NCBI GenBank assembly: GCA_016795375.1
Contig: JAEUHJ010000077.1
Location: forward strand, 1-59,087
Direction of reading: 5' to 3'
DNA length: 59,087 bases
DNA from: Verrucomicrobiaceae bacterium
GTDB lineage: Bacteria; Verrucomicrobiota; Verrucomicrobiia; Verrucomicrobiales; Verrucomicrobiaceae
Made by a program: the position numbers and the translations under genes. Below, in pieces: positions 25,113 through 34,005 of the stretch (position 1 is its first letter; every line of letters starts with the position of its first letter). Below the pieces are notes generated by a model. That model saw nothing but the letters and a program-made list of their open reading frames with translations. It did no database searches and was not told the DNA's origin.

Positions 25113-26156
25113 TTAGCGAACTGCTTTTGGTTCTGGTTTCGCTCGTTTAGAGCGATATCTCACTTCTTTCCTTGGCGGCAAAGAATCAACGGCCTGGGAT
25201 GATGTTGCTTCCATGAGCTGCAACTGCACTTCTGAAAAAAGCTCCCAATTGTCCGGCTTGAGTGTGTCAAGCCTGCGACGCGCCTGAGCGGCATGACTGG
25301 CGTCATTTTCATAGCCCAAATACTGGCGGCCAAGGTGCTTGGCGGCGAGCAGGGTGGTGCCGCTGCCACAAAACGGGTCGAGCACGACCTGATTCTCCCT
25401 GGTTGTGAGTTCAATCAACGCGCGCATCAGCCTCAGTGGCTTTTGCGTCGGGTGGAGTCCTGTTTCACCGGCTGCAAATCCGGCATCAAGCACATTTTCC
25501 GGTTCCTCCTGGTATTGAAGTAATGCTGACTCGTTGTAGGCACCAATGCCGTGGTTGAGCGCGTTGTCAGCAATGGTGGTGCCTATTTTGTATGGCTTGG
25601 TGAACCACAGGATAGGCTCGAAAGTCGGACGCAGGTTTCCCACGCGCCAGCCTTCCCATTCGCGGGCGTTTCTAGTGTCACCCCGTCTCTCGTAAACGAT
25701 GCTCAGCCGTTGGGCACGGTGAGGGCACCGTTGTTTCATCCAGGCCAGCATGTCTTTGTAACTGAACCCAGCGTCCTCCATCGCGCAGATGCAGCGGTGG
25801 GCCAGCCTGCGGCCCGCGAAAATGATTGCGGAACCGCCCGGCTTGAGCACGCGCAGCCAGTTCGGTGCCCAGCGTGAGCACCACTCATAATACTGCCGTG
25901 GAATCGCTCGATCCGCCTCGGACCAGCCGTTGATCGGCTTGCCGCGCTTCTTGAAAACCGCCCCCGCCTTCTGCTGCGCCGGGCTGCTGCCAAGATAAGC
26001 TGAGTTTGTGTTGTCATGCAGCACATCCCACTCCTCCGCACCGATCCCGTAGGGGATGTCGCTCAAAATGAGATGGACCGAATCCGGGGGAAGTGAGCCC
26101 ATCTCGGCAATGCTATCCCCTTGAATGATTTGGTTGGCTGGAAGTGAACTGTTCAT
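25113..26156 (-). CDS. Type II DNA methyltransferase (HindIII-type, N6-adenine)
   Basis: 347 residues, beta-class amino-methyltransferase. Catalytic motif IV appears first as SDIPYG (32-37), and the SAM-binding motif I follows late as LDPFCGSGTTLLAAKHLG (about 258-275), giving the beta order. The C-terminal 50 residues are basic and may bind DNA. It overlaps the restriction gene by ATGA (26153-26156), so methylase translation is coupled to and follows the endonuclease. By association with a HindIII-like nuclease it should protect AAGCTT by adenine methylation. It ends 30 bp from the start of the dehydratase gene, transcribed the same way but unrelated. Confidence 0.87.
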   Translation of the reverse strand: MNSSLPANQIIQGDSIAEMGSLPPDSVHLILSDIPYGIGAEEWDVLHDNTNSAYLGSSPAQQKAGAVFKKRGKPINGWSEADRAIPRQYYEWCSRWAPNWLRVLKPGGSAIIFAGRRLAHRCICAMEDAGFSYKDMLAWMKQRCPHRAQRLSIVYERRGDTRNAREWEGWRVGNLRPTFEPILWFTKPYKIGTTIADNALNHGIGAYNESALLQYQEEPENVLDAGFAAGETGLHPTQKPLRLMRALIELTTRENQVVLDPFCGSGTTLLAAKHLGRQYLGYENDASHAAQARRRLDTLKPDNWELFSEVQLQLMEATSSQAVDSLPPRKEVRYRSKRAKPEPKAVR

Positions 26157-27070
26157 GCGCCGAGGTCGAAAATCAAATTGACGGAAATCTCACGGATGGT
26201 CTGCATCCGGCTGTCGATGCGATGCGCGCGGATCAATTCCTGGATCGCCTCCCGGTGGCTCATGCGCAGGAATTTCTCCCGTTCGCGTGCGAGATAGGTC
26301 AGGGCTTCGTCCTTGACGACTTGCATGGCTTCGATGGCAGCGCGTTTTTCGTCCACCCAGAGCGGTTGCGCCGCAGTAGAGAACTCCAGAAAAGCCCGAT
26401 TCACCGCCTGCCAGTATCCCTGAGCGTCCTTGGACGGGTGCAGGCTGCCGACGGTTTTGAAAACGCGATGCAGCAGCTTTTCGCCATTTCTTTTCTTGGG
26501 GGCTGCGGATTCCAGGCGGAGCAGCACCACAAGATGTGCGTATGAAAGAATGCAGACGTCCAAGGTTACAGCCTGCTGATAAATCTGGCTCGTTTTTGCC
26601 GGTAGCTGGTAGAGCGGGCAGACGACCAGCGCATACGGCTTCCCTCGTTTCCAGGTGTGCATCGCTTGCACCTTAAAGTCTTTCTGATTTTTAGCAGTTC
26701 TGCTGAGGCGGAATGCCTTGGCATCTGCAACAAAGCTAAAGTCTTGAGCAGCACATTCGACATCGGCCGAATCCGCGCGCTCTTTGAGAACGAGGCTTCG
26801 AATGCCGAGCGAGTTGAAGGACTCCGCCAGCAAAGAGTCAGTGTACTTGGAATACAGCTTCTCCTCGCTGGAATCATGTCCGTAGGACTCCGGGATCGCG
26901 CCGCACAGGCGGAGATGACCCACCAGCGACTTGAGGCCATCCCGAGATATTTCCTCTATCAGTTCTTTTTCCAGTCGGGATGAATCTTCGCCAAAGTCTC
27001 CGCTCAGCTTTCGGATTTCCTCGATCCAGAATGCCCGGTGCTTGATGGTGTCTTTCGTGATGAAGTCCAT
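26153..27070 (-). CDS. HindIII-family type II restriction endonuclease
   Basis: 305 residues, close to HindIII (about 300). The catalytic segment FVADAKAFRLSRTAKNQKDF (113-132) matches the HindIII active site; Asp116, Lys118 and Asp131 correspond to HindIII Asp108, Lys110 and Asp123 with a constant offset of eight. The preceding region EEKLYSKYTDSLLAESFNSLG also matches the family. Expected target AAGCTT. The gene is more AT-rich than its surroundings, which suggests horizontal acquisition with its methylase. It is the first gene of the pair; about 40 bp separate it from the stop of the Fe-S gene upstream. No separate control (C) protein is seen. Confidence 0.9.
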   Translation of the reverse strand: MDFITKDTIKHRAFWIEEIRKLSGDFGEDSSRLEKELIEEISRDGLKSLVGHLRLCGAIPESYGHDSSEEKLYSKYTDSLLAESFNSLGIRSLVLKERADSADVECAAQDFSFVADAKAFRLSRTAKNQKDFKVQAMHTWKRGKPYALVVCPLYQLPAKTSQIYQQAVTLDVCILSYAHLVVLLRLESAAPKKRNGEKLLHRVFKTVGSLHPSKDAQGYWQAVNRAFLEFSTAAQPLWVDEKRAAIEAMQVVKDEALTYLAREREKFLRMSHREAIQELIRAHRIDSRMQTIREISVNLIFDLGA

Positions 27071-27107
27071 TCCAGTGAATGAACCGTCATTCTAATCAGC
27101 CAGTTTC

Positions 27108-28880
27108 TCATGTCGATTCTGTATCAAGGTTTTTTCGGTCCTCTTTCCCTTCACCAGCGACAATCACAATCGCAGATTGCCTCAGGAGACCTTTTTCGAG
27201 AGCATTGATGCCAAAGCAGCGCGTCTGGCAGAGGCCGCAGCCGACGCATTTGTCGGCGAGAACGACGGGAGCGACGAAACCGGTGCCTTCGACGGGATTT
27301 CCGTTCGCGTCGGTCTTGGTGTGGACCTGGATGAACTCGATGGCGTTATAGCCCGCCGCGACGCAGTCATCGACGCAAAGCTGGCAGGCTTCCTTGCCCG
27401 CGTGTGGCAGGCAGGTTTGCAAGTTCACCTCCGCCAGCGCCATGCGTGTTTTCTTTTTCACCTCCAGCGGCAGCGGTTGGATCGCGCCGGTGGGACAAAC
27501 TTGGCCGCAGGCGTTGCAGCTCGACTCGCAGCCGGCCCAGTCGGCCTTCACCATCGGCGTCCAAAGGCCCTCGAAGCCTTGTTCGAAGCCCTCCGCGTGC
27601 AGCACGTTGTTCGGACAAGCTTTGAAGCACTCACCGCAGCGGATGCACATCTGCAGAAACTCCTTTTCCGGCACGCTGCCCGGTGGGCGCACGGGACGGA
27701 AGGCATCTCTGTTCTCCAAATCGGCGCCCCACAGGCTCGACGCCGCTTTGGCGGCCACACCACCCGTCACCGCGAGCGCACTGCCCGTCGCGAGCGAGAC
27801 AAAGCCGCGTCTTCCGAGCGCCGTTTCGTGCGTGGGCGGTTCATTCTCCTTTTTCAGGCTCATCACGTCCCAGCGGTCCACGAACTTGATCGACAGCGTC
27901 GGACAAACGCCGCCGCAGGTCTGGCACAGCGTGCAGTCGGTCGTGCGCGTGGTGAAGTCCGGCTTGATCGCGTCGAAGGGACAGATGTCCACGCACTTGC
28001 GGCATTTGATGCACGAATCCTCGACCTTGCGCTCGCTCACGCGGAACAGATTGGCCACGGAAAACACCGCGCCGCTCGGACAGACGTATTTGCACCAGAA
28101 TCGCGGCCGCAGCAGCCCAAGCACGAGCACACCGATGAAAAGCAGCAGCGAAATGACATGGCCGAGGTGAAATGGCACCACGAGATGCCAGCCGCGCAGG
28201 AATCCCGTCTGCAACGGCTCACCGAGAAACAGCATCCCGCGCGTGATGACCGGAATCGCGGAGAAGAAGCCGCTGATGAGCACACCGAACGCCGCCGCGA
28301 TCAACGTGCCGAGCAGGATGTAGTATTTGATGTGAACCCACCAGCCGTCCTTGGCGACGCGAAAGCGCTTCACACGTCTGCCGATGAGCCAGTCGAACAC
28401 ATCAATCAACGTGCCGAGCGGACACAGATAGCCGCAAAAGCCACGCGGGATGAAAACACACACCAGCAGGATGATCCCCGCGCTCGCCAGCGAGTACACC
28501 CAGCTCCGCGAGGCAATGGCGGTGCTCAAACTCACCAGCGGATCGAGGCGCAGGAACAAATCCGCCGGAACGACCTCCTTCTTCTTCAAATCGTCGGTAT
28601 AGTGCGAAGGCCACGGCTTTTCGCCACTCGCCAGCAAAGCATCCAGCTCCGCTTCGGTGATCGGCGAGTCACCTTGCCTCGGCTGGGCCGTGTAAGGCCA
28701 GCAGATGTAGAAAAACGACACCAGAAAGGTGATGAAGAACACGGTTTGAATCACACGCCGCAACGGCGCGGAGGCCATCGACGGCCCGATGCGTTCCAAC
28801 ACTCGTCGAATCCTCCCCGGCGGCTTGCGATCCGCCTTGTTCGCCCGTTTGAGCGTCGGGAGGTAATGGTCGAGCCTCAT
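27108..28880 (-). CDS. Polytopic Fe-S protein, NapH-like and NapG-like halves fused
   Basis: 590 residues. The N-terminal half (about 40-285) has four to five membrane helices with two CxxxCP motifs (FCGYLCPLG and WCKYVCPSG), as in NapH/NosR-type quinol dehydrogenases. Next come two ferredoxin motifs (CIKCRKCVDICP and CTLCQTCGGVCP). At about residue 355 a Tat-like segment GRRGFVSLATGSALAVTG starts a NapG-like half with further Cys clusters: CIRCGECFKACP, CESSCNACGQVCP, CQLCVDDC and CVGCGLCQTRC. It overlaps the FMN-binding gene upstream (ATGA). Likely role: moving electrons from quinol through Fe-S clusters to a periplasmic flavin partner. A fused NapH-NapG order is unusual; the final acceptor is unknown. 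Confidence 0.8.
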   Translation of the reverse strand: MRLDHYLPTLKRANKADRKPPGRIRRVLERIGPSMASAPLRRVIQTVFFITFLVSFFYICWPYTAQPRQGDSPITEAELDALLASGEKPWPSHYTDDLKKKEVVPADLFLRLDPLVSLSTAIASRSWVYSLASAGIILLVCVFIPRGFCGYLCPLGTLIDVFDWLIGRRVKRFRVAKDGWWVHIKYYILLGTLIAAAFGVLISGFFSAIPVITRGMLFLGEPLQTGFLRGWHLVVPFHLGHVISLLLFIGVLVLGLLRPRFWCKYVCPSGAVFSVANLFRVSERKVEDSCIKCRKCVDICPFDAIKPDFTTRTTDCTLCQTCGGVCPTLSIKFVDRWDVMSLKKENEPPTHETALGRRGFVSLATGSALAVTGGVAAKAASSLWGADLENRDAFRPVRPPGSVPEKEFLQMCIRCGECFKACPNNVLHAEGFEQGFEGLWTPMVKADWAGCESSCNACGQVCPTGAIQPLPLEVKKKTRMALAEVNLQTCLPHAGKEACQLCVDDCVAAGYNAIEFIQVHTKTDANGNPVEGTGFVAPVVLADKCVGCGLCQTRCFGINALEKGLLRQSAIVIVAGEGKEDRKNLDTEST

Positions 28881-30100
28881 CTGGCGCCTTGGGCGAGTGC
28901 TTTCGCGGTGGCGTTGATGATGGCCTCGCCGGTGATCGTGGCGCGGCTGGTGGCGTCCACGCCTTTCACACCTTGCTTGGCGATGATCTGCGCGGGCACA
29001 TCTGTCATGGACGAGTAATACTGCTTCTCCTTGTGCTGCGTGATCTTCACGTCCTCGATCTTCTTGCCGCGCACCTTCACGCTGACCTCCACCTGGCCCT
29101 CGTAGCCGAGACTGCTGTCCTTGTAGCTGCCGTCGGCCACCTTGGACACGTCGGCGAGTTCAAACAGCTTGATGGCAGCGAGGTTGGCCTGCGCGCGGCC
29201 GGTCGTGCGCTTCACCCGATTCGGGTTCTGGCCGGCCGCCGGTGTGTTGATGACCTTTTCATAAAACGCCTGCGCCTCCGCCAAACGACCCGCCAGACGA
29301 CAGGCGTCACCGGCGAGCAGCCAGGCGTCTTGATCGTCGTAATACTCCGCCATTTTCACCGCACGATCCGTCTCGCCCATGTCACCGAGCAATTTGATGC
29401 CGTCGAGATAGACGAGTTTCGTCCCGTTCATGAAATCGAGCGCCATCTGCCTGCTGCCGAGACGCCAGTAGCACTCGGCGAGGTGGAAACCCGGCGCGTC
29501 CTCGATGGTGATGCCCGCCTTCTGCCACCACCACGCGGCGCGGGCGTAGTCCTGGAAGAAGCGGAAGTGCATGTTGGCGATCTCATTCGTCGCACGCTTG
29601 CGCACTGAGGCGTCGTCCTTGTTCAACTCCATCAGATGAGTGACAAACTTGATGCCCTCGCGCCAGCGGCTGGCATTGGGATTGATGATGTCCCAGATGA
29701 ACTGGCCGGCATTCTTCTGGTTGCTCCAGCCCGACGTTGGCTTCGACGGCCAGGAGAGGTCGAGCGTCTTCGGGAAATTCAGGTTCGTCGATTTGAACCA
29801 GTCCGGCTCCGTGGGGCCGACCTTGGCGATGAGCGCCTGCACTTCGGCCGGCGTGCGCGTCGTGGCAGAGGCAGGCGCGTTCAAATCAGTGCGCACGCCG
29901 TTCACGGTGATCGCCTTGATGTTCGCATAGGGCAATATGCGCTGGAGCAGTTTGCCACCGAGGTAAAACTCGACAGTCAGTGTCTTCGCCGTGGCGTTGT
30001 TCTCGACAACTTTTCCTTCCACCTTCGCACCGGTCATCATCTCGATGGTATCGGCGTTGGCGAGCGTGGCCGCGAGCATGAAAAGGAACAGGCGTTTCAT
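28877..30100 (-). CDS. Periplasmic FMN-binding domain protein with helical-repeat middle
   Basis: 407 residues. A signal peptide (MKRLFLFMLAATLANA) is followed by a small beta region (TIEMMTGAKVEGKVVEN), then about 200 residues of TPR-like helices (pattern DYARAAWWWQKAG...APGFHLAECYWRLG), then a C-terminal FMN-binding domain (about 325-407). That domain has GYEGQVEVSVKVRGKKI and VDATSRATITGEAIINA, where the second Thr is the expected site of covalent FMN attachment as in NqrC/RnfG. ApbE upstream and the Fe-S protein downstream (ATGA overlap) make a three-gene unit. The helical middle may dock a partner. Function inferred as an extracytoplasmic flavin electron carrier. Confidence 0.8.
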   Translation of the reverse strand: MKRLFLFMLAATLANADTIEMMTGAKVEGKVVENNATAKTLTVEFYLGGKLLQRILPYANIKAITVNGVRTDLNAPASATTRTPAEVQALIAKVGPTEPDWFKSTNLNFPKTLDLSWPSKPTSGWSNQKNAGQFIWDIINPNASRWREGIKFVTHLMELNKDDASVRKRATNEIANMHFRFFQDYARAAWWWQKAGITIEDAPGFHLAECYWRLGSRQMALDFMNGTKLVYLDGIKLLGDMGETDRAVKMAEYYDDQDAWLLAGDACRLAGRLAEAQAFYEKVINTPAAGQNPNRVKRTTGRAQANLAAIKLFELADVSKVADGSYKDSSLGYEGQVEVSVKVRGKKIEDVKITQHKEKQYYSSMTDVPAQIIAKQGVKGVDATSRATITGEAIINATAKALAQGAR

Positions 30101-30119
30101 GTGGAAGCGTGTTGGAGTT

Positions 30120-31103
30120 TCAGATCACAGCGGCAAAACCGTCCGTCATGATGCGGCGGCCGTCTTTGAGGATGAGGAGCGCGTCTGTGCCGGGATAGTG
30201 ACGCAGGAAATCGATCCCGCGCTTCGCGCCAAGCACAAACAGCGTGGTGGAGAGAGCGTCCGCGGCCATCGCGGTCGGCGCGAGCACGGACACGCTCGCC
30301 AGCTCGCCCGGTGATTCGCCGGTGTGCGGATCGAGGATGTGATGGCGGCTGAAATCGTCGCTGAAAGCCGTCTCATAATCGCCGGAGGTCGCGAGGCAGC
30401 GGTTTTCGAGCTGTGCGAGCGCGGCGAAGGCATCGCGCTGCCTCGGATGCTGGATGCCGATGCGCCACGGCACATTCTCCTGGTTTTTTCCGCGTGCGCT
30501 GAACTCGCCCGCGTCGATCAAGGCGTGCTCCACGCCGTGCGCGCGCATCACCCGCATCGCCGCATCTGCCGCGTAGCCCTGAGCGATGCCGTTGAGAGTG
30601 ACAGCCATGCCTTTTTCCAAAACGAGCCGTTCGGATGTGACGCGCAGCTTCTTCCAATCCACGCGTGCAAGTGTCTGCTCATCCGGCGTGGCGCCTTGCA
30701 GCGCCCAAAGCGGTTGCACCGTCACATCAAACGCACCGCCGGACTTTTTGGAGACTTGCGCGGCAAAACGCAAAACCTCGAGCAGGCGCGCATCTGGCCT
30801 TTCAAGCACCGCATCCCGGTTCAGCCGGCAAAGCTCGCTTTCCGGCCGGTAGAGGCTCATCACGGACTCGATGGCCTCCAGCTCCGCAAAAGCAGCATTC
30901 ATTGCGGTGACGGCCACGGCTTCATCCGCGTGCAAAGCCGTCATCGTCACCTTCGCGCCGAGTGCTTGCGAACTCATCGTCACCGGATGAAGATCACGCC
31001 GCCAGCGCCACCATCCGCCCGCCGCGCAGGCACCTGCGGCCAGGACAAAAAATCGACGGCGGTCCGGGAAGAAGGAAAAAGAGCGGCTCATGCGGCTCAT
31101 CAA
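30120..31103 (-). CDS. apbE: FAD:protein FMN transferase
   Basis: 327 residues. ApbE attaches FMN from FAD to a threonine in partner flavoproteins outside the cytoplasm. The N-terminus has a basic RRR-FF then hydrophobic stretch (14-32), a Tat- or Sec-type export signal. Family motifs: MSLYRPESELCRLN, GGAFDVTVQPLW, LNGIAQGYAADAA, ALIDAGEFSARG, HHILDPHTGESP and TAMAADALSTTLFVLG with the metal-binding Asp. It lies 19 bp upstream of its probable substrate, the FMN-binding protein, in the same operon. 62 bp separate it from the upstream E2 gene. Confidence 0.92.
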   Translation of the reverse strand: MMSRMSRSFSFFPDRRRFFVLAAGACAAGGWWRWRRDLHPVTMSSQALGAKVTMTALHADEAVAVTAMNAAFAELEAIESVMSLYRPESELCRLNRDAVLERPDARLLEVLRFAAQVSKKSGGAFDVTVQPLWALQGATPDEQTLARVDWKKLRVTSERLVLEKGMAVTLNGIAQGYAADAAMRVMRAHGVEHALIDAGEFSARGKNQENVPWRIGIQHPRQRDAFAALAQLENRCLATSGDYETAFSDDFSRHHILDPHTGESPGELASVSVLAPTAMAADALSTTLFVLGAKRGIDFLRHYPGTDALLILKDGRRIMTDGFAAVI

Positions 31104-31164
31104 ACGTTCACACGGACGATTCGTTTCGCGATCTCCTCGATCAACGCCTCCAAACTTCCCCGCC

Positions 31165-32454
31165 TCAAACCAGCATCAGCGCCGGGTTTTCGAGCAGCTT
31201 GCGCATCTCGGCAAGGAAGGTGGCGGCGACGGCGCCATCGACGACGCGGTGGTCGCCGCTGAGGCCGATCCACATGCGCTGGCCGGCGACGACCTGGCCC
31301 TTGTCATTCACCACGGCGGCCTTGCGGATGCTGCCGATGGCGACGATGGCGGCCTGGGGCGGATTGATGATGGCGGCGAACTGGTCGATGCCATACGCGC
31401 CGAGGTTTGACACGGTGATGGTGCCGCCGGTGAAATCGTCCGGGCTGAGCTTCTTGTTCCGGGCCTTGCCGGCGAGGTCTTTGACGCCCTGGCTGATTTC
31501 GAGCAGCGTCTTCTGCTCCGCCTGCTTGATGACGGGGGTGACGAGGCCGTCGTCGATGGCGATGGCGACGCTGAGACCGACGGATTTGAATTTCACAATG
31601 GCGTCGCCATCCCACGCGGCATTGATCGCGGGCTGCTCCTGCGCGGCGCGGACGACGGACTTGAGAATGAAATCGTTGACGGTGTACTTCACGCCGCCGG
31701 TTTTTTCATTGGCGGCATTGAGGTGTGCGCGGAACTCCATGAGCGGCGCGGCATCGACCTCCATCTGGAGGTAGAAGTGCGGGATCTGTGTCTTCGAGGC
31801 CAGCAGGCGCTCGGCGATGATGTTGCGCATCGTGGAGGTGGCGACGCGTTCGTCCTCGGGTCCGTAAGCCGGACGAATCGCCGGCGTCGCGGCAACGCGA
31901 CCGCCGGAACCACCGGCGGGAGCGTTTTCGACATCGAAACGAACAACGCGTCCGCCAGGCCCGGTGCCGATGAGCGTGTTGATGTCCACACCACGTTCCA
32001 CGGCGATTTTTCTGGCCAGTGGCGAGGCTTTGACACGCACGCCGCTGCCTGCGACGGCGGCACGGCGCTTGTGCTGTGGAGCGAGGGGCAGACGCGGGCC
32101 TGCGGTCGCGGCCTTGGGGGTGGCTGCGGCTGATTTTTTCTCCGCCGCAGGAGCGGGCGCGGCGGCGGCCTGGGCCTTGGCGATGAGTTCGTCGAGATTC
32201 GCCGGCGCGGCCTCGTCTTCTTCGAGGATGACGGCCAGCGGGGCGTTCAGCGGCACTTTTTGACCGGGTTGGACGATGATCTTGTGCAGCACGCCCTCGA
32301 ACGGACTGGCGTATTCCATCGTGGCCTTGTCCGTCTCGACATCCGCGATGGCTTTGCCGACGGCGATCTTGTCCCCTTCCTTGACAGACCACTTGGCGAG
32401 GGTGCCCTCGGTCATGGTGTCGCTGAGCTTGGGCATTTCGATGAATTTGGGCAT
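31165..32454 (-). CDS. Dihydrolipoyllysine acetyltransferase (pyruvate dehydrogenase E2)
   Basis: 429 residues. Lipoyl domain 1-80 with the lipoylated Lys43 in VETDKATMEYAS, an Ala/Pro linker (about 85-145), an E3/E1-binding domain (VKASPLARKIAVERG, then LIGTGPGGRVVRFDV) and the catalytic domain ending in SGDHRVVDGA, the conserved His-x3-Asp-Gly acyltransferase motif. The MPKFIEMPKLSDTMTEG start matches PDH E2 rather than branched-chain or oxoglutarate E2. No E1 or E3 genes are next to it, so the complex is encoded at several loci. A GTG at 32481 would add nine residues. Confidence 0.9.
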   Translation of the reverse strand: MPKFIEMPKLSDTMTEGTLAKWSVKEGDKIAVGKAIADVETDKATMEYASPFEGVLHKIIVQPGQKVPLNAPLAVILEEDEAAPANLDELIAKAQAAAAPAPAAEKKSAAATPKAATAGPRLPLAPQHKRRAAVAGSGVRVKASPLARKIAVERGVDINTLIGTGPGGRVVRFDVENAPAGGSGGRVAATPAIRPAYGPEDERVATSTMRNIIAERLLASKTQIPHFYLQMEVDAAPLMEFRAHLNAANEKTGGVKYTVNDFILKSVVRAAQEQPAINAAWDGDAIVKFKSVGLSVAIAIDDGLVTPVIKQAEQKTLLEISQGVKDLAGKARNKKLSPDDFTGGTITVSNLGAYGIDQFAAIINPPQAAIVAIGSIRKAAVVNDKGQVVAGQRMWIGLSGDHRVVDGAVAATFLAEMRKLLENPALMLV

Positions 32455-32504
32455 GGGAAAAGGGGAGTTTCGGGCTGCCACCTATGGGCGCAGACGCGGC
32501 GGAA

Positions 32505-33422
32505 TCAACGGGGAATGCCGGGCGGGACAGGGTCAACATGGAAATCCCGGTTTCCGGCCCGGAAAGCTCCGCATCCCCGCCACGCTAAAAGCCCGCACAG
32601 GCCGAACCCAAACGCGTTCAACGAGCCGTGGATCATCCACATCCGCGGCATGCTCAGCGCCAGATTTGGAAAAACATGACGAAGTCCGAATCCCATCGCC
32701 AGAATCATCGCCACGAGCAATGAGGCTCCTGAAACGATAAAACCAGTACGCACCAGCACCCCGCATCCCTTTACCAAACCCCGCCGAAGCTGCGAAACGG
32801 CCACACCGAGAGCCCCAAGCACCAAAACCGCCACGCCAAACGGCTCCACAAACCGCAGCACACCGAAATGCGTGCAGGTGATCCCCACCGCCACCAGCGG
32901 CACACCCGCCAGCACCGACACACACGAAAACTGCGTCCAGCATCCCGGCGAAGCCTTCGCATTCAGCCCCGCCATCAACGGCAGCGAGAACCCCGCATGA
33001 TGAAAATGCGCCGCCGTGAGCAGCACGATGAGCGGATCGAAGTTCCACGGCGTCCAGTTCGCCCGATGAGCGACGAGCCATGCAGCGCCGATGGCGGGAA
33101 AAACGCGGCTGCACGCCTGGCAAGGATTTGTCCGGCCACGCAACGCAAGCACCGCATCCCATGACCGCGCGAGCAACCACGGACACGCCAGCATGGCGGC
33201 GAACTTCCCCGCAGGCACGCAAAGTGCGAATGAAACCAGCAACGCCGCGATGGTCTCGCTCCAGCCAAGCTCGCGCTCGATGAACATCAGAATCAAAATG
33301 GCGAACGTGAGCAGGCTGATGATCCAGTAATCCGGCGGCACATCGCCTGAACCGGGCGGAACCAGGACGAATCCCCACATCAAGGTGACAAGAAGCTTCT
33401 TGAAGTTTGAGCCGCGTTTCAT
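32505..33422 (-). CDS. YndJ-like integral membrane protein
   Basis: 305 residues with about nine hydrophobic helices. It shows the YndJ-family features TAAHFHHAGFSLPLMAGL and MIHGSLNAFGFGLCGLLAW, with paired His residues inside membrane segments. Function unknown; the His pattern is reminiscent of metal or heme-ligand membrane proteins but that is not established. Its start overlaps the stop of the DUF1990 gene (ATGA). YndJ and DUF1990 are fused in some Firmicutes, which supports a shared function. Confidence 0.72.
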   Translation of the reverse strand: MKRGSNFKKLLVTLMWGFVLVPPGSGDVPPDYWIISLLTFAILILMFIERELGWSETIAALLVSFALCVPAGKFAAMLACPWLLARSWDAVLALRGRTNPCQACSRVFPAIGAAWLVAHRANWTPWNFDPLIVLLTAAHFHHAGFSLPLMAGLNAKASPGCWTQFSCVSVLAGVPLVAVGITCTHFGVLRFVEPFGVAVLVLGALGVAVSQLRRGLVKGCGVLVRTGFIVSGASLLVAMILAMGFGLRHVFPNLALSMPRMWMIHGSLNAFGFGLCGLLAWRGCGAFRAGNRDFHVDPVPPGIPR

Positions 33423-33973
33423 GCGGCGACCTCCTTCATCCTCACTTGCGAATCCCGTACAAACCGGCACTGCCACCACCGCGCCAGCGGAAAGGCCAGC
33501 CATGTCATCCAGTGCCGCGGACGTGAGAAGGCGCGGATGACATACCACACGCTGCCATCAGCCCGTTTTTCCATGCAAAACATCTCCTCGCCGCATTCTG
33601 CGTGCTCCGGCAGTGTGCCATAGACGAAGCCGTGCGTTCTCTCCGAATCACAACGCCGCAGGATGCGGCACGGATTCACCCACCACAAGCCGCCGATGCG
33701 CGTCACCATCGCCACGATCTGCCCCGGCTCCTGACCTTTGATCTCCAAACGCGCCACCTCCGCCCACTCGGGAAACATCCGCCACATATCCAGGGCCTCG
33801 CAGGTCGCCCGCCACACTTCCTCGCCGCTTCCCAGCCTCACCGCATGCTCATCCACGATGAACCCGTGGCCGCCTTTTTCCAAAAGGCGAGCCTGATAGC
33901 TCAGCGGCGCATCCTTCCACAACTCCAGCGCTCCATGCAGTTGTTCAGAAGATGGTTTTCGCAGCATGAGCAT
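33419..33973 (-). CDS. DUF1990 family protein
   Basis: 184 residues, soluble. DUF1990 signature: a dense GSGEEVWRATCEALDMWRMFP, then GGLWWVNPCRIL and GFVYGTLPEHAECGEEMFCMEKRADGSVWYVIRAFSRPRHW. Function unknown; a lipocalin or START-like ligand-binding fold is suggested for the family. It overlaps the YndJ-like gene by ATGA and precedes it in one operon. Start chosen at 33973 (or 33967, two codons later); the frame remains open through the upstream inverted repeat to 34183, but those codons are repeat-derived (the readable string ENTEHTERE). Confidence 0.78.
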   Translation of the reverse strand: MLMLRKPSSEQLHGALELWKDAPLSYQARLLEKGGHGFIVDEHAVRLGSGEEVWRATCEALDMWRMFPEWAEVARLEIKGQEPGQIVAMVTRIGGLWWVNPCRILRRCDSERTHGFVYGTLPEHAECGEEMFCMEKRADGSVWYVIRAFSRPRHWMTWLAFPLARWWQCRFVRDSQVRMKEVAA

Positions 33974-34005
33974 CCAGCCACCGTCTGCAAAGACTCCTGA
34001 TGCAC

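Noticed and set aside
25113..27070. AAGCTT depletion as proof of an active restriction system
   Set aside because: At least five sites were found by eye, near what this base composition would give, so no clear avoidance.
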